Shown here piece after piece: positions 37,445 through 49,258 of a stretch of 64,000 nt of DNA. Below the pieces are notes generated by a model, which saw only the letters and a program-made list of their open reading frames with translations, was not told the DNA's origin and did no database searches. A program made the position numbers and the translations under genes. Source of the DNA: Helicoverpa zea (Eukaryota; Arthropoda; Insecta; Lepidoptera; Noctuidae); the NCBI RefSeq assembly GCF_022581195.2, contig NC_061454.1, forward strand, positions 7,564,001-7,628,000. The letters are read 5' to 3'. Each line of letters opens with the position of its first letter. Position 1 is the first letter of the stretch.

Positions 37445-37833
37445 CATCATCCTCCGAGCCTTTTTCCCAATCATGTTGGGGTCGGCTTCCAGTCTAACCG
37501 GATTCAGCTGAGTACCAGTGCTTTACAAGAAGCGACTGCCTATCTGACCTCCTCAACCCAGTTACCCGGGCAACCCGATACCCTTTGGTTAGACTGGTGT
37601 CAGACTTACTGGCTACTGACTACCCGTAACGACTGCCAAGGATTTTCAATGACAGCCGGGACCTACAGTTTAACGTGCCATCCGAAACACAGTCAATGGT
37701 GTCTAAGATATACTTAGAAAGTACATACAAACTTAGAAAAGTTGCATTGGTACTTGCCTGACCTGGGATCGAACCCGCGCCCTCATACTTGAGAGGTTGG
37801 TCCTTTACCCACTAGGCCACCACGACACTCACC
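37445..37833 (-). mobile_element. Full-length CATC-tailed SINE with tRNA-like head
   Basis: Reading the minus strand, the head (37833 to about 37740) has GTGGCCTAGTGGG as A box and GGTTCGATCCCAG as B box, as in a tRNA gene. The body is shared with the copies at 31377, 35945, 10834 and 42234, and the tail is GATGATAC-like. A perfect 14-bp duplication, AAATACCAAGGTAT, lies at 37431-37444 and 37834-37847. This is the reference copy for the family in the window. It is not a tRNA gene: the acceptor stem is not formed and the sequence runs on into the SINE body. Confidence 0.93.
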
Positions 37834-38344
37834 AAATACCAAGGTATAATACTAAGTAATATCTGACGTTACGCGAAAGGTGTGCTCTTTCATTTATTTG
37901 ACAAGTTGAGATGGTGAGCCGCGCCTAATGTTCCTCATTACGCTTAATAGGTATCAGGCATATTGTGATACCTATACCTTAATAGGCTACGAGTTAGAAC
38001 GCTGAAGGGTAACGAATGTATCAATCTGTTTGTGGGAGTGTAGTAGAACATTCATAAACAAAAATATAAAGACTGAAACTTTTCCCAATCTGCTTCTTAA
38101 TTTAAACTTTAATGTCCAAATAGCAATGGCGCCGTTTGCGGTATTATCTATAGACCTTATCATGGGCGTAGCCAGCTTTGGGCTCAGGGTGGGGCAGCAG
38201 TCAACCTATCCCCCGGGGGAGGGCGGGGGCCCTCCGATTATTTGTATCTTGAGCCATTAATCGCCAACTTGTTAATCTCTTAATTTGAGAGGTTTATATT
38301 TTCAGGTACAGAAAATAAACAATCACACACAGGACAAAAGCCAA

Positions 38345-38892
38345 AAATAAGGGCATATAGATTTTGAATACGCGAGCGAAGCGAGCGCGAAATTTTTATC
38401 GGACTTAAACCAAATATTACGTAAAATTTAGCCCAAACGTACTTAACTTTTTGTTTGTTGACAAATGTAAAAATAAGGGCATATAGTTTATGAATACGCG
38501 AGCGAAGCGAGCGTGAAATTTTTATCGGACTTAAACCAAATATTACGTAAAATGTAGCCCAAACGTACTTAACTTTTTGTTTCTTGACAAATACAAACAT
38601 AATATAATTTCTGAATACGCGAGCGAAGCGAGCGCGAAATTGAATTATTTTTTAAGACTCAAAACAAAAAAACTACGTTAAATGTCGCCCAAATATACAT
38701 TTTCATGAATGGGGGACTAGGTACGACACACCCGATTTACGTCCATACGAAAACCCTCTCGCTCGCATAGATAAGTCGATAAAAATAAAGTTAGATAGCG
38801 TATAGCAACGTCGCGCAGCTAAGCTTCGCGGACCACTCGGAATGCCTCCAGGGACCACCAGTGGTCCGCGGACCACCGGTTAAGAACCACTG
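38345..38892. mobile_element. hAT-like MITE with tandem repeats, copy 2 (one end missing)
   Basis: Matches the unit at 27337-28038: three CGCGAGCGAAGCGAGC words at 38371, 38497 and 38618 with the same following sequence, the same GGTCCGCGGACCACCGG block and the same right end GGTTAAGAACCACTG at 38892. The left CAGTGGTTCTTAACC terminus is not found, so that end has been lost; the left coordinate is approximate. Confidence 0.8.
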
Positions 38893-39070
38893 TGCTAAAC
38901 GATCGTTCTATTGTACAGGTCGTACATGGCTGGGCAAGCAAAATAGCGAGCGCGGTTTTAACACTAGGATAAAATTGTATTTCCGAAATTTTGATCACAT
39001 CTACCAGTTCCATCTCCTTCAATGAATTATTTTTTGGATTAGCTGGACGGCTCGGCTCGCTACGCCACAT
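38893..39070 (-). pseudogene. hAT transposase C-terminal fragment
   Basis: The minus-strand frame reads NSLKEMELVDVIKISEIQFY, followed by a PSVKTALAILLAQPCTTCTI stretch and ERSFST. This is the hAT C-terminal dimerisation region, whose usual core is L-P-(V/C)-(S/T)-x2-(A/C)-ERSFS. The frame then runs straight into the end of the inserted MITE at 38892, so the transposase was broken by that insertion. N-terminal BED finger and catalytic parts are absent. It confirms the hAT assignment of the enclosing element. Confidence 0.75.
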
Positions 39071-39349
39071 AGCACCTATTCTTTTAGGGAATACGGCTCG
39101 CTTTCAAATGACGCGCGCACCGCGCACGTTCGGGAACTCGAGCGTGCATTTTGTTTTGATCGCGCTCTTTTCAAAGTCGACAATTTTTTTGTGCAATAAC
39201 TTACGGATAGTACATATATTGTTGATGTTGTTAGTTAGAGTTAGTAAAAAAAAAATTGATTAATCAGACACCTTATAGGTCAGAGCCAGGGCCCAGGGTG
39301 GGGCAAGTGCCCCAGCTTGCCCCAGTGTGGCTACGCCCATGGACCTTAT

Positions 39350-42233
39350 GGGATTAAAATAGTATTATCGTATTGTAAATTGTATTATTCAAACAGAAAT
39401 TGCCATAACAAAATTTTGATAATCCCCTGTGTTGGTTTGAAATTGTTAGGAACAAGCTAACTTGGCCTAACTTGTACTAATTACCTTTGACCGCCGCGTT
39501 CATTAAGAACGAACAAGTTCGGATTACTTTAAAGTTGTTTTAAGTCGAAAAAGTTTTTAATTTCAAAGATGAGTAAAAGTGGCTCAAATTAAACCTAATT
39601 TAAAAACAATCCATTTTTGTCATAAAATAATCGATGGCTGTATAAAGATAACTTAGGCGATCAATTTGTTCCTCGCATTTTGACGATTAATTAATCATAA
39701 AATAACGCTTTTTCTCAAAAGGTCAATTTCATCTTTTTCAATTAAATAAACTTCTTATAACATTATAGACGTAAACAACGTCGGCTTGCTAAACTGTTAC
39801 CATATAATTAAAATGAAATTATAATTAAAACCTATTTGATTCTGAACAAATCTAATATGAAACTAGAATAGAATGAAAAGAGAACCCAGGTCTTTGTTTG
39901 AAAATTATTTGCGGGCACACATACATAGAAACATTTCGTCACGTAACGCGTACCTATGTGTATTATTATGTCTTTCAGAAAAGTATATTTGGGGCAAATG
40001 TGAAATAAAAGACCTAATATAGGACTCTTTGGTTTTACGTAAGCGTTATGTCCAGCTTTATTGAAGCGATCTTTTCAATTTCTACGCTAATGAAGCCGCT
40101 ATTGTTAACGTTCATTCCCAATATATCTATCTGTTGATTAACTCACTAGAGATAGAATTTTGTCAATTAGGAATTTTTCAAATTCCTGTCGCTAGAAAGC
40201 AAAACAAAATATGGATAGGATATTGGGACGATCGTAAGTAGACTATGTACTTTGCTTAGGTAGTCATGCGTCGCATCGTGGGCGGTGCTACGGGAAAAAG
40301 TATGTTCCCATATAGGTTAATGGTTTAATCACGATAATGCACCTCAACTACATTATATCAAGATGTTACATTAATAAAGCTTACTGTGACTTATAGGTAT
40401 TTCAAGTTCAATGGCCTGCGGTGTTGGGCAAGTGGTCTGAAAGATGAGACTCTGGATTCGGTATTCCTGCCTGCCAAATAAATAAGTATTTCGGATTATT
40501 GAAATCATGGACCAGTAGATAGATACATTGATGAAAGTTACTAGTTTTAGGTTAACATGTTTAAGAGAATGAACATTTATTAATACTTTACCGTGTGTAT
40601 GTGAGAAATGCGCGAATGTTTTCACGGACTCGTATTTCATTTTAATTTTATGTTTTATGGTGGTCGTTTCCAGGGTTTTCTTACCCTTCAGATGTAGGTA
40701 ACAAAGACGTAAAAAGGTAATGTACATCATTAGACTTTTTATTGTACCACTGGAAGGCTTAACCACTGGGCTAAACACGGTAATTTTTTTACCTTGAGTT
40801 ATTCGATGTTTTTATTTCTCAGAATTGACGACGTTAGACATATTTTGATTAGAAGTGGCGTTTTTAATATTTCGCAAAAGACTTATCAAAATAATATTTT
40901 AATTTATAGCTTTCGGGGATTATCTGTTTCGTTTTTTATTAGCTCCGCGTTAATTACATAAAATATTTAAATGAAAATAACCGAAATATTTCAAAGAAAA
41001 TTATTTACCTGAGAGCCTTCATAACAAAGGGTGACCGGTAACTTTTTTTGTACAGGGTTTTTTAAATGATTTATTGTGTATACAAATCCTAGAACATTCT
41101 ATCGATATAGTATCAAACTTTTAAGCCTCTGTGTATGGTAGCAGGTATGTCCTAACCTTACGGCTATATATTGCAAATGTCAGGTCTGTCGCGATCGATA
41201 ATATATATTACTAATAGCTCGCCTACGTAATAAATTGATAATTGTCTCTCTTTAAATACCGCCCACGTTCGTTCTTTTCAGGCTCATAGTGAAATACCAC
41301 ACAAAACTTGTAACTTAATTAGGTACTTGTAATTTGTACAAATATAGTTTAAAAAAGGTTATATAGACTAATTGAATTACTCAAGTTATATCTTATAAAG
41401 TGCTCTCAGTGACTCTAACCAGAGCCAGTTGATGTAAAATGTAATTTCATCCTCTTAACCAAAACCGTAGGCTTGTGGTTAACGCAAATGAATTAACAGG
41501 ATCCGTGTTCCTAGAAAATTTACGCCAACTCACGCTTGTCCGACTGTCTCGGGTACTTTCAGATAGGTTAGCCTCTCGTTAAATATTTACTTCTAACGAG
41601 GTAGCTAATAACCACAGCACTTGCGTACATCGCTTAAAAACTCAGACAGACTATTTTCACATATTATATTATTCATTCGACTTCATGAATTATTTAGGAC
41701 CTAATACCAAGTAACCGCTACAGACCATGCTCCCTGAATAATGCTTAGCTTATCATTGAGTTACTACCTACATATATTCCGTTGCTGAGAAGACTAAAAC
41801 AGGCAGTTAAGATCTTTACGACAAAAGTTCCAAAACAATGCCTATTAACAACAAACAAACACACACAAATCGGATTTAATATGAGCTGTAATTGCCAGTT
41901 GCCGGAAATTGGCATTAGTGCAAATAACACACGCCGTATATTGCCGTATACACATTGGTACCTACTATGAAATGCCGTCCTTATGTATGTACGAGGCTCG
42001 TTCCCACAATCTTAACGGGTACTCAGGCCCTTTGCCATCGTAAATTACGGCATTTATGAAGTTTCCCTTATCATGCAGTATTAGGATTGTCAATGAACGG
42101 ATTTGTCCCCGGGCTGTGCGACTATGCGTGGCAAATACCATGACGTGGACCTTTTAAAGTGCCGAGTTTATAGACAAGACACAGGCACTCTATGGCACTA
42201 CATACTTTCATCCCTTGCCATTATTCCATGGTA
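39350..42233 (+). other. Intron 4 spacer
   Basis: AT-rich, with no supportable gene. The 135-codon minus frame at 40371-40778 has no family motif, and its composition is that of random AT-rich DNA. Confidence 0.55.
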
Positions 42234-42288
42234 CATCATCATCATCCTCCGAGCCCTTTTCCCAACTACGTTGGGGTCGGCTTCCGAG
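42234..42288 (-). repeat. Very short CATC-tailed SINE 3' end
   Basis: Only the tail and the last 45 or so bases of the family (CCGAGCCCTTTTCCCAACTA, then GTTGGGGTCGGCTTCC) are present. A severely 5'-truncated copy; GGTAC on both sides may be a TSD but is too short to rely on. Confidence 0.7.
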
Positions 42289-44084
42289 GTACTGGTAATC
42301 ATTTTTAATTAAGTAGATACTTATACAAAGTGCAAGGTTACAAAATTTACTAAACCTCGATGATATAAATATTTTTTTTTGACTTGAAAATACATAAAGT
42401 GGCCTTAAATTATATATTCAGGTTTGTATGGTACCTATATGCTCTAACTACTCAATAACTATATTAACGACCCAAATACAAAACATCAGTGACAGCTGTT
42501 TTTATAAAATGTTTTTTGGTGAGCTAGTTAAAATTTTAAACGACCTAGCTCATAAAACTAGGTCTTCAAACTAAGCAATCAAAACCCACCATATACCCAA
42601 CGGGGTAACCCAACGGGGCAAGCACCGTAATAATTAAAAATGGATGTCTAAAAAAAATATCATTCGTTTCATTTAACCAAGAATCACCTACATGTGCGGT
42701 ATTCGCAGTTTTGGAAAGTTCAGTACAAATCTCAGAACTAACCAATTTGTAGAATCTAGCGATTAAAAACCTTTTGCCGTATTTCTTTGTATGGTATAAA
42801 GATGAGGGGTGATGACGAATGGTGACAGTAGCCATAAAATAGATAACAAACTAAATAACGATGTTAATAAACATTATGCAAAACAGATAATTTAAAAGAG
42901 ATGGCAATTATTTAACAACTTTTTATACTTTGACCACTACATAGACGACGACTACTAGTCGACTAATAAAAGATGTTTTATGGCGAAGAAAAACTGTGCC
43001 TCCGCCTGGTACCCTGGGCTAATTTAAAACGTCAACCACGAAATAAAACGTGAAATTTTAAAAGGGCCATGAATTTAAATTAAAGGATACCTTATCTACA
43101 TATAAATTTAAATTCAGTAAGAATTTCGGATCGTATTGCAGATTCATTTAAGAAAAGGTGTTTAAGCTCTTTGGTGAAAGACGTGAGACTATTTAATGTT
43201 TGAATGCCCGACTTTATATTAGTTTTATAAGAATATAATATACCTACATATATACACAATAACTGATGTTGATAAGATTTTATCATCATCTTTCATCATC
43301 AGGCTTTTTATTATTTCATTGCAGGGAACAGATAAAAGTCTGTAAAGTCTCTAATACTGAAAAGGGATGGGAAAAAATAAACAGTATTTTTTTAAAGATT
43401 TTTTGACAAGAAACTTCATAATATTGCATCTGTTGCCTTTGAGGACTGCGCCCTCTTCAAATTATCATAGCATCAGTAACTGTACAAAGAGAAGAGAAGA
43501 CAATAATAATCTTTTATTTTTACTGTTTTCTTCAGCCAGTAGTAAAAAATAACAATGACATAATTAGATGCTGATTGAAGTTGGAACAGAAACAACATTA
43601 CTTTGATCACTTATTCTCTTATGTGCCAAGTGAGAGGGCACACAGAGTGCATTATATACGAAAACAACAAGCTTGTTTTAGATTTACTTTCAAGTAGAGC
43701 AACGCGCAGTTAAGTCTTAGAAAGGTTTCATAATTACTTTACTTAACTTGCCCGTTTTGTAACACACTCAGTCTAAAAATAATTTGGAATTTATCTAAAT
43801 AAGAAACAAAATCTCAAATTGGAATAAGCAATTCTATAGGGAGTCATAGACCGTATAGGTAATTATCATTAAGTTTTATGCTTTCATTTTCCAATATTCA
43901 ATAAGCTCGTTATTATAAGTTACTTTGATACCAAAATAATGTACTCAACTTCAGCGTTACTTACTGAATCACTGCGTGTTACGTTTATTAAGTTAAAAAC
44001 CTCAGACCACTCCTTATGAAATATATATAGGGTTTGACTTGGCTTACTCTTTAAAGATATTGTGCCTACGTAAACATTAACCGT
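42289..44084 (+). other. Intron 4 spacer
   Basis: No supportable gene. A small local repeat (CCCAACGGGGTAACCCAACG) is at about 42596-42615. Confidence 0.55.
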
Positions 44085-44222
44085 CTTACCACAAAAACTT
44101 TTAAACGTCAGTTTAAGCCTTGTCTAAAAAAATGTCAAATTATGACGTTGACATAAGGTTCATTTTGGAGACACATTTTTTTTAGACAAGTGTAAAACAG
44201 TTGTTAAAGTTTTTGTAGTAAG
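44085..44222. mobile_element. 138-bp MITE (CTTACCACAAAAAC family), copy 1
   Basis: The ends CTTACCACAAAAACTTTTAA and the reverse complement of CTTACTACAAAAACTTTAA form an inverted repeat. The inner word TTGTCTAAAA is also mirrored, as TTTTAGACAA. Copy 2 follows 11 bp downstream in the same orientation. The TSD is not obvious. Confidence 0.8.
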
Positions 44223-44233
44223 GCCATAACCGT

Positions 44234-44371
44234 CTTACCACAAAAACTTTTAAACGTCAGTTTATGCCTTGTCTAAAAAAATGACAAATTATGACGTTGA
44301 CATATGGTTCATTTTGCAGCCAAAATTTTATTAGACAAGTGTAAAACAGGGTTTAAAGTTTTTGTAGTAAG
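44234..44371. mobile_element. 138-bp MITE, copy 2
   Basis: Same length and ends as copy 1. By eye it differs from the inverted copy at 62438-62575 by only about two bases, so these two are recent relatives. The words between copies 1 and 2 (ATAACCGT) resemble what precedes copy 1 (TTAACCGT), so the pair could be a tandem duplication of one insertion. Confidence 0.82.
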
Positions 44372-45167
44372 GCCCTAAAAAATCGTGGTGAAATCAAGCA
44401 ACAGGTAATATTGTTTGACTCTAGTAATCAACTAAAAAGTAATATTCATTACTTAGTACTAGAAGTTAAAAGAGAAAAAGTGGTTAGTAACCGGCTACAG
44501 GTACCTACTAAACGAAGTGTTTATTCAATAATCCTATTCTTAATCTCGATAGCTTTTCATTAAATATACCTTTTGTTATTGATTTAGGATCGTCTCAATC
44601 CACTGTCCAATCAATTCGCTGTGATTGCTTCGACTTAAATTTTACATAAATTTGAAGTTACCTGAGTTTATTTTAATTTATTAATTAACCTCTTCAAGAT
44701 AAAAAATCGAGTTTCTATTGTAAGACTTCATCGACCTTGTTTCGTTTATTGTAGATCAGATAACGTGTACATATATATTGGACCTTTTTGTTCCCGAATG
44801 GGACCACGTGAAACCGATGTATAACAAAACGCAATATTTTTTGTAATCTTCTGGCTTCCTTATTTATATTTACACGTTTCTAATTATATTTCATGTTCCG
44901 ATCAACACGCCCGAAAATGCCTTAAAAACAAGCATTTTGCTAATTTGTTTTCGTATTAGTAATCGCTCCTAAACTTCTGTATCTTACTAATTTAGGTACT
45001 TTATAAACTGTTCCTGAGGGGAACGGCGCTGTAAGCTGAGATACAGGCTCACGCCTAGTTCGGCTGCAGATGCTACTTCTCTTTTTATAAGTAATCTGTC
45101 AGCCTAGTTTTGTAAGAAGAACTGTACTGTATTGTCTGTATTGTTTTGAGTAAATAAATTATTATAT
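44372..45167 (+). other. Intron 4 spacer
   Basis: AT-rich, with no supportable gene or repeat. Confidence 0.55.
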
Positions 45168-45364
45168 CTTGTATGTCTCTACCCGACCACGGGACTACAG
45201 AGTCCCGGATTTTTGGAAGCCGAACGTGGGGCCGAAGCCAACACGCTGAAGCCCTTTTGAGACAACTTTAATGAAATGGTGACACAAAACCGACGATTAT
45301 CCCTGTGTACACTATAGAAACGTACCCAAGGACAATCCCCGGTTCTGTGCTAAACTATTGCTAA
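45168..45364 (-). mobile_element. Non-LTR retrotransposon 3' end (family B), copy 2
   Basis: Reading the minus strand, this is the last 195 bp or so of the unit at 29769-30472: it shares CCGGGACTCTGTAGTCCCG, TTGAGACAACTTTAATGAAA read in reverse, and the same terminal GAGACATAC. It is strongly 5'-truncated. The two copies share a precise 3' end, as expected for a LINE family. Confidence 0.8.
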
Positions 45365-46558
45365 TATTATTAATTTTCCCCCATTGTATTGAATCGATCG
45401 TAACAAACATATTTGATGAAATATTTGATGTATTTCATTTATCATGTTATCATTTGAGTATTATCCTGCTCTCGAAGTGGGGGTGTCATAACACGATCAT
45501 TAGCAAGTAAGGGGATTTTTCCAAAGGGATTGAACGTAAGTGGCACCTACATATTACTGGCATTATAGACATACAATATGTATAATTATAGATAATGGTT
45601 ATGTTTTTAAAATGTATGTTACATTATAAGAGGTTTATTTTATTCAGCACTTACAAAATTAGGGCAACTTTTCATCGTAATTAGTAAATCGTATCTAAGT
45701 ATTATTGATACCGATTACCGAACATCACTAAAGATATAGTCTTTTTATAAACTTGTGATTTACAATATTGTGAAACTTGCTGCAGTTTTAAATATCTGCC
45801 TTTTTCCCTCAACCTTTTACAAAAAGACACCCTTTGCCTTTATTGAATTAATACACCACAGCGTTTTCATTCAAACGGAAATAGAGTGCAAAGTGCTTCA
45901 AGTGCGCAGGTACAGCAAAAATGTGAAATTTTAAAAATAGAATTTTCGGCAACCAAAAAGAGCTTGTGCAAAGAGTTCGAATTCAATTAAAGTCCAATAT
46001 AAATGTTATTCTCTTGCTTTCCTTCATTCTCCATTGTATACATTATGGTGGTAAAAGTCTACTTATAGATGCCGTAGTCTATTTGAAATAGACAAAATTG
46101 AAACATTAAATATAAAAAAATATATAGAAGTAATCCACCCACAGTATACTCAATTTCCCGCTCCAGTAAAGAGAATATTAGAAATAGCACAATACCATAA
46201 CTATGCTTATTAGAACGCTTATTTAAGGGTTTAGGCGCCTAATTAAATACAAAACGATAAAAAATCACAACAAGACGTGCTAGATTGTTACAATTGCGAA
46301 ACTCCAAAGAGCAGAGTCGGCTGTAAAATTTGCATAAACATGAATAATTTTGTATTCATAACACTAACTTCTTTTAAAGGGTCCTCTTTTTATCGTTTAA
46401 ATTTTTGCTTAGTTAACTTTGTGATTCATTTTAAACATTATGTCTTAAACGATGTTGTACCTCCGACAATTCTAAAATTATATTTATGTACAGAAACTTT
46501 GTTATTTCAAAGAGGATGTCTGTAAATGGTTTATGAATAGTATACAACGAAACGGTCG
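45365..46558 (+). other. Intron 4 spacer before the BEL element
   Basis: AT-rich, with no supportable gene. An 82-codon frame at 46277-46525 has no motif. Confidence 0.55.
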
Positions 46559-46563
46559 TTATT

Positions 46564-47039
46564 TGGTGTGACTTGAACGGCGCTTCGTTGACCGTAAGCC
46601 CTAGACCATTAGGGTTTTTTTACAGATCTATCCAGGTTGTAAGGCTGGACGAGATTTTCTGTGAGAGGTTTATGGAAAGCTGCACACAGGACCGATGGGA
46701 AATAGGAATCAGTAGGTACTTACAAAGTTCCGCCGGTTGCTGCAACTTGATCCACTCACGCTACTGCACAGATCACTTGTACACATGTAATTTATGGTTT
46801 GATGGGCGCCCAGTAACTCCCTGCAGGGGCTTTTGATTAGTTTAAGAAGTTTATAGAAGTTTAGACACAGTTTTTGATTTTAATTTGCGGCGCGTTATGG
46901 CGGCCGGCGTCGTATTTTTTGGCACTCGCGCGAAAGTTTTTTGCATTGACGGTGGCGCCACGTCTCGCTTGGTGAGTGGCAGTTTTTGGAACTAGGAGAG
47001 GGAAATGGAAGGAATAAGGAATGCATGCAAGCTCAAACA
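46564..47039 (-). repeat. BEL 3' LTR, 476 bp
   Basis: On the minus strand it begins TGTTTGAGCTTGCATGC and ends GTCACACCA, with the TG...CA ends of LTRs. By eye it reads as identical to the other LTR over all 476 bases. The chance 87-codon frame inside is the same in both LTRs. Confidence 0.95.
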
Positions 47040-47052
47040 TTCCCCCCCACTT
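47040..47052 (-). promoter_or_regulatory. BEL polypurine tract
   Basis: Minus-strand AAGTGGGGGGGAA lies directly against the 3' LTR start. It is in the position and has the purine content expected of the plus-strand primer for reverse transcription. Confidence 0.8.
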
Positions 47053-47257
47053 GAAATCAGTCCAGGGATTTCACAAAATAAGAGTCGAAAAGACTAAAAG
47101 ATGTGTGTTATGTGTGCTTGAGTTCAAATCGTGCTGAATTACCTAGTAAGTTACGTGATTACGATGCTAAGTTTATAATTTTAAGTTAAAAGTAAGTTGA
47201 TTTTAAGCTACATTAACAATAATTATGGTTAATAAAATACAATGGAAAGGTTAAGGT

Positions 47258-49258
47258 TTAGTTAGAAGTAGGCAACTGGCAAATCTTGACTACAGGCCGT
47301 CGAAGTAGTCCTTTGGCCGTACGTAGCGTGACGACACGCACTACACCATCAGAGCCTGGATGAAGCTCGACAACACGACCGAAACGCCACTCCAACGGTG
47401 GAAGATTTTGTTCCACAATTGTAACTATATCACCCACTTGCACATTGACTTGGTCTTTGAACCATTTGCATCTCTGCTGCAGTGTGTGAAGGTAATCTCT
47501 TTGCCAAATTTTCCAAAAACTCTGTGTCATTTTCTGCAACAATTGCCATCGCTCTTTAGACGGTAAATACGTATCCGTAAGCGGGATCTCCGGTAATGAT
47601 ACCAAAGGACCACCAGTGATGAAATGACCCGGTGTCAAGACATCTACCTCAGTGGGATCGCTAGACAAAGCGCATAACGGCCGAGAGTTGAGGACGGCTT
47701 CTACTTTATTCAGCACAGTCAACATCTCTTCGAACGTTAGCACTTGTAAGCCAACAACTCGTTTAAGGTGGTACTTCATCGACTTAACACCACTTTCAAA
47801 AATACCGCCAAAGTGGCTAGCAGTTGGTGGATTATGTTGCCACACGATATTACGCTTTGTACACTCAGTATTAAGTTCTGACTCCTGAGTGGAAAGAAAC
47901 TGGTGGACCTCGCTTAAGTAGCGCTTGGCCCCGACAAAATTTGTACCACAATCAGAGATAATAAGTTGACAAAGACCACGGCGTGATACGAATCTGTCCA
48001 AAGCTGCGATAAACGCACTTGTCGACAAGTCTGTAACTAGCTCAAGATGGATCGCTTTTACTGCGAGACATACCATCACACAGACGTACACCTTGTTAAC
48101 AGGCGCCTTACGCCTTTTACTCTCTTTCACGATGAAGGGTCCTGCGAAATCTATCCCTATCTTTGAAAAACATCGTGAAGGTTGTACTCGGGGTGCCGGT
48201 AGATTTCCCATTATAGGTGAAACTGATGTGGGATTTACTTTGAAGCACGTTACACACTTGGAAAGCCGCGATCGTATTAAATTACGAATGCCCAAAATCC
48301 AAAATTTACGACTTATAATAGACTGCAAAATTCTAGGTCCACAATGAAGATGAAGTTTATGAAACCAGTCAACTATAAGTGCAGACAGTCGTGAATTTTT
48401 TGGTAACAACAAAGGGTAAATTGCAGAGAGTGGAAGTTTTGAATTTACTAAACGCCCCCCCACTCGCAAGAGTCCTCGGTGATCGAGAAAAGGATTAAGT
48501 TTTTGAATAGGACGTGAACAACTCCTTTCACATTTTACTGACTCTATCTCATTAGCAAAGTATTCCGTCTGCTCGTGTTGAACAAGCAGGGATAATGAAT
48601 TTTCTAATTCCTCCACAGTCAAAGTTTTACAATTGAAAGTAAGTTTTCTTAAGACTTTACTAAATCGCAACAACCAAGCTAATGCTCTTTGGACACGTGA
48701 AAATGAAGAATAATGACTTAATAATTTTTTAATCGGATCCTCATATAAAGGCACTAAATCCGCGGAATGAGTTATCACAGGTAAGCTCTTCACCTCAGGC
48801 ACACCTCCAGGTGGCACGTATACGTCCTGTGAAACTGGCCATTCTGACGTCTCTAGAGAAAGCCAAGATGGACCTGACCACCAGGTATCAGAAGCGATCA
48901 GCTGTGAACATGACAACCCACGACTGCTATGATCAGCTGGATTATCGGAGGTCGATACGTGATACCAATTTTGAATGTGTACGAGATCGGTAATTTTAAC
49001 TACACGATGCGAAACAAAGGTTTTTAATTTATAAGGTTCAGTATTAAGCCAAGATAAAACTGTACTACTGTCAGTGAAAGCAATCACACGCGAGAGCTTC
49101 AGGTGTGGATTTAACAAGTCAGCCATATGTTTCAAGACCCGAGCAAGAAGTACTGCACCAAGAAGTTCGAGGCGATTAATCGTAACTGGTTTTATGGGAG
49201 CTACTCTCGACTTCGCGATTAATAATTTAACTGAAATTTTACCTCTACAGACAGATCT
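47258..49258 (-). CDS. BEL pol, RNase H rest and integrase (after in-frame TGA)
   Basis: Continues the pol frame directly after a TGA at 49261-49259: 666 codons, ending in stop at 47260-47258. It begins in RNase H (RSVCRGKISVKLL, then RLELLGAVLLARVLKHM and FTDSSTVLSWL). It then has the H2C2 integrase zinc finger (about 48370-48230) and an integrase core with GIDFAGPF (first Asp, about 48150), ISDCGTNF (second Asp, about 47950) and GGIFESGVKS (Glu, about 47795). This is a complete DDE triad. The C-terminus has the WRFGRVVELHPG block of the DUF5641 tail typical of BEL/Pao. It inserts the cDNA into host DNA. Open throughout, so only the TGA separates it from the upstream part. Confidence 0.92.
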   Translation of the reverse strand, partial: RSVCRGKISVKLLIAKSRVAPIKPVTINRLELLGAVLLARVLKHMADLLNPHLKLSRVIAFTDSSTVLSWLNTEPYKLKTFVSHRVVKITDLVHIQNWYHVSTSDNPADHSSRGLSCSQLIASDTWWSGPSWLSLETSEWPVSQDVYVPPGGVPEVKSLPVITHSADLVPLYEDPIKKLLSHYSSFSRVQRALAWLLRFSKVLRKLTFNCKTLTVEELENSLSLLVQHEQTEYFANEIESVKCERSCSRPIQKLNPFLDHRGLLRVGGRLVNSKLPLSAIYPLLLPKNSRLSALIVDWFHKLHLHCGPRILQSIISRKFWILGIRNLIRSRLSKCVTCFKVNPTSVSPIMGNLPAPRVQPSRCFSKIGIDFAGPFIVKESKRRKAPVNKVYVCVMVCLAVKAIHLELVTDLSTSAFIAALDRFVSRRGLCQLIISDCGTNFVGAKRYLSEVHQFLSTQESELNTECTKRNIVWQHNPPTASHFGGIFESGVKSMKYHLKRVVGLQVLTFEEMLTVLNKVEAVLNSRPLCALSSDPTEVDVLTPGHFITGGPLVSLPEIPLTDTYLPSKERWQLLQKMTQSFWKIWQRDYLHTLQQRCKWFKDQVNVQVGDIVTIVEQNLPPLEWRFGRVVELHPGSDGVVRVVTLRTAKGLLRRPVVKICQLPTSN

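Larger units (their letters stand above)
38161..39341 (-). mobile_element. hAT transposon, internally deleted, perfect ends
   Basis: A 1181-bp unit with a perfect 14-bp inverted repeat (CATGGGCGTAGCCA at 38161, TGGCTACGCCCATG ending at 39341). A perfect 8-bp duplication, GACCTTAT (38153-38160, 39342-39349), is the hallmark of the hAT superfamily. Subterminal GGGTGGGGCA words recur near both ends. It holds a piece of transposase and a second hAT-like MITE inserted into that piece. It can no longer make transposase. Confidence 0.9.

Noticed and set aside
38280..38600. Protein with repeated KYVWAKFYVIFGLSPIKISRSLRS
   Set aside because: The repeat is the translation of the MITE's DNA tandem units; no sign of coding selection.
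40371..40778. 135-codon minus-strand frame
   Set aside because: No motif, no splice context, ordinary AT-rich composition.
46573..46836. 87-codon protein repeated at 58401-58664
   Set aside because: Identical because it lies in the two LTRs of the BEL element; no family motif.
47040..47257. Envelope gene of an errantivirus-like element
   Set aside because: Only about 200 bp between pol and the 3' LTR, with no open frame; the element is a plain BEL/Pao.
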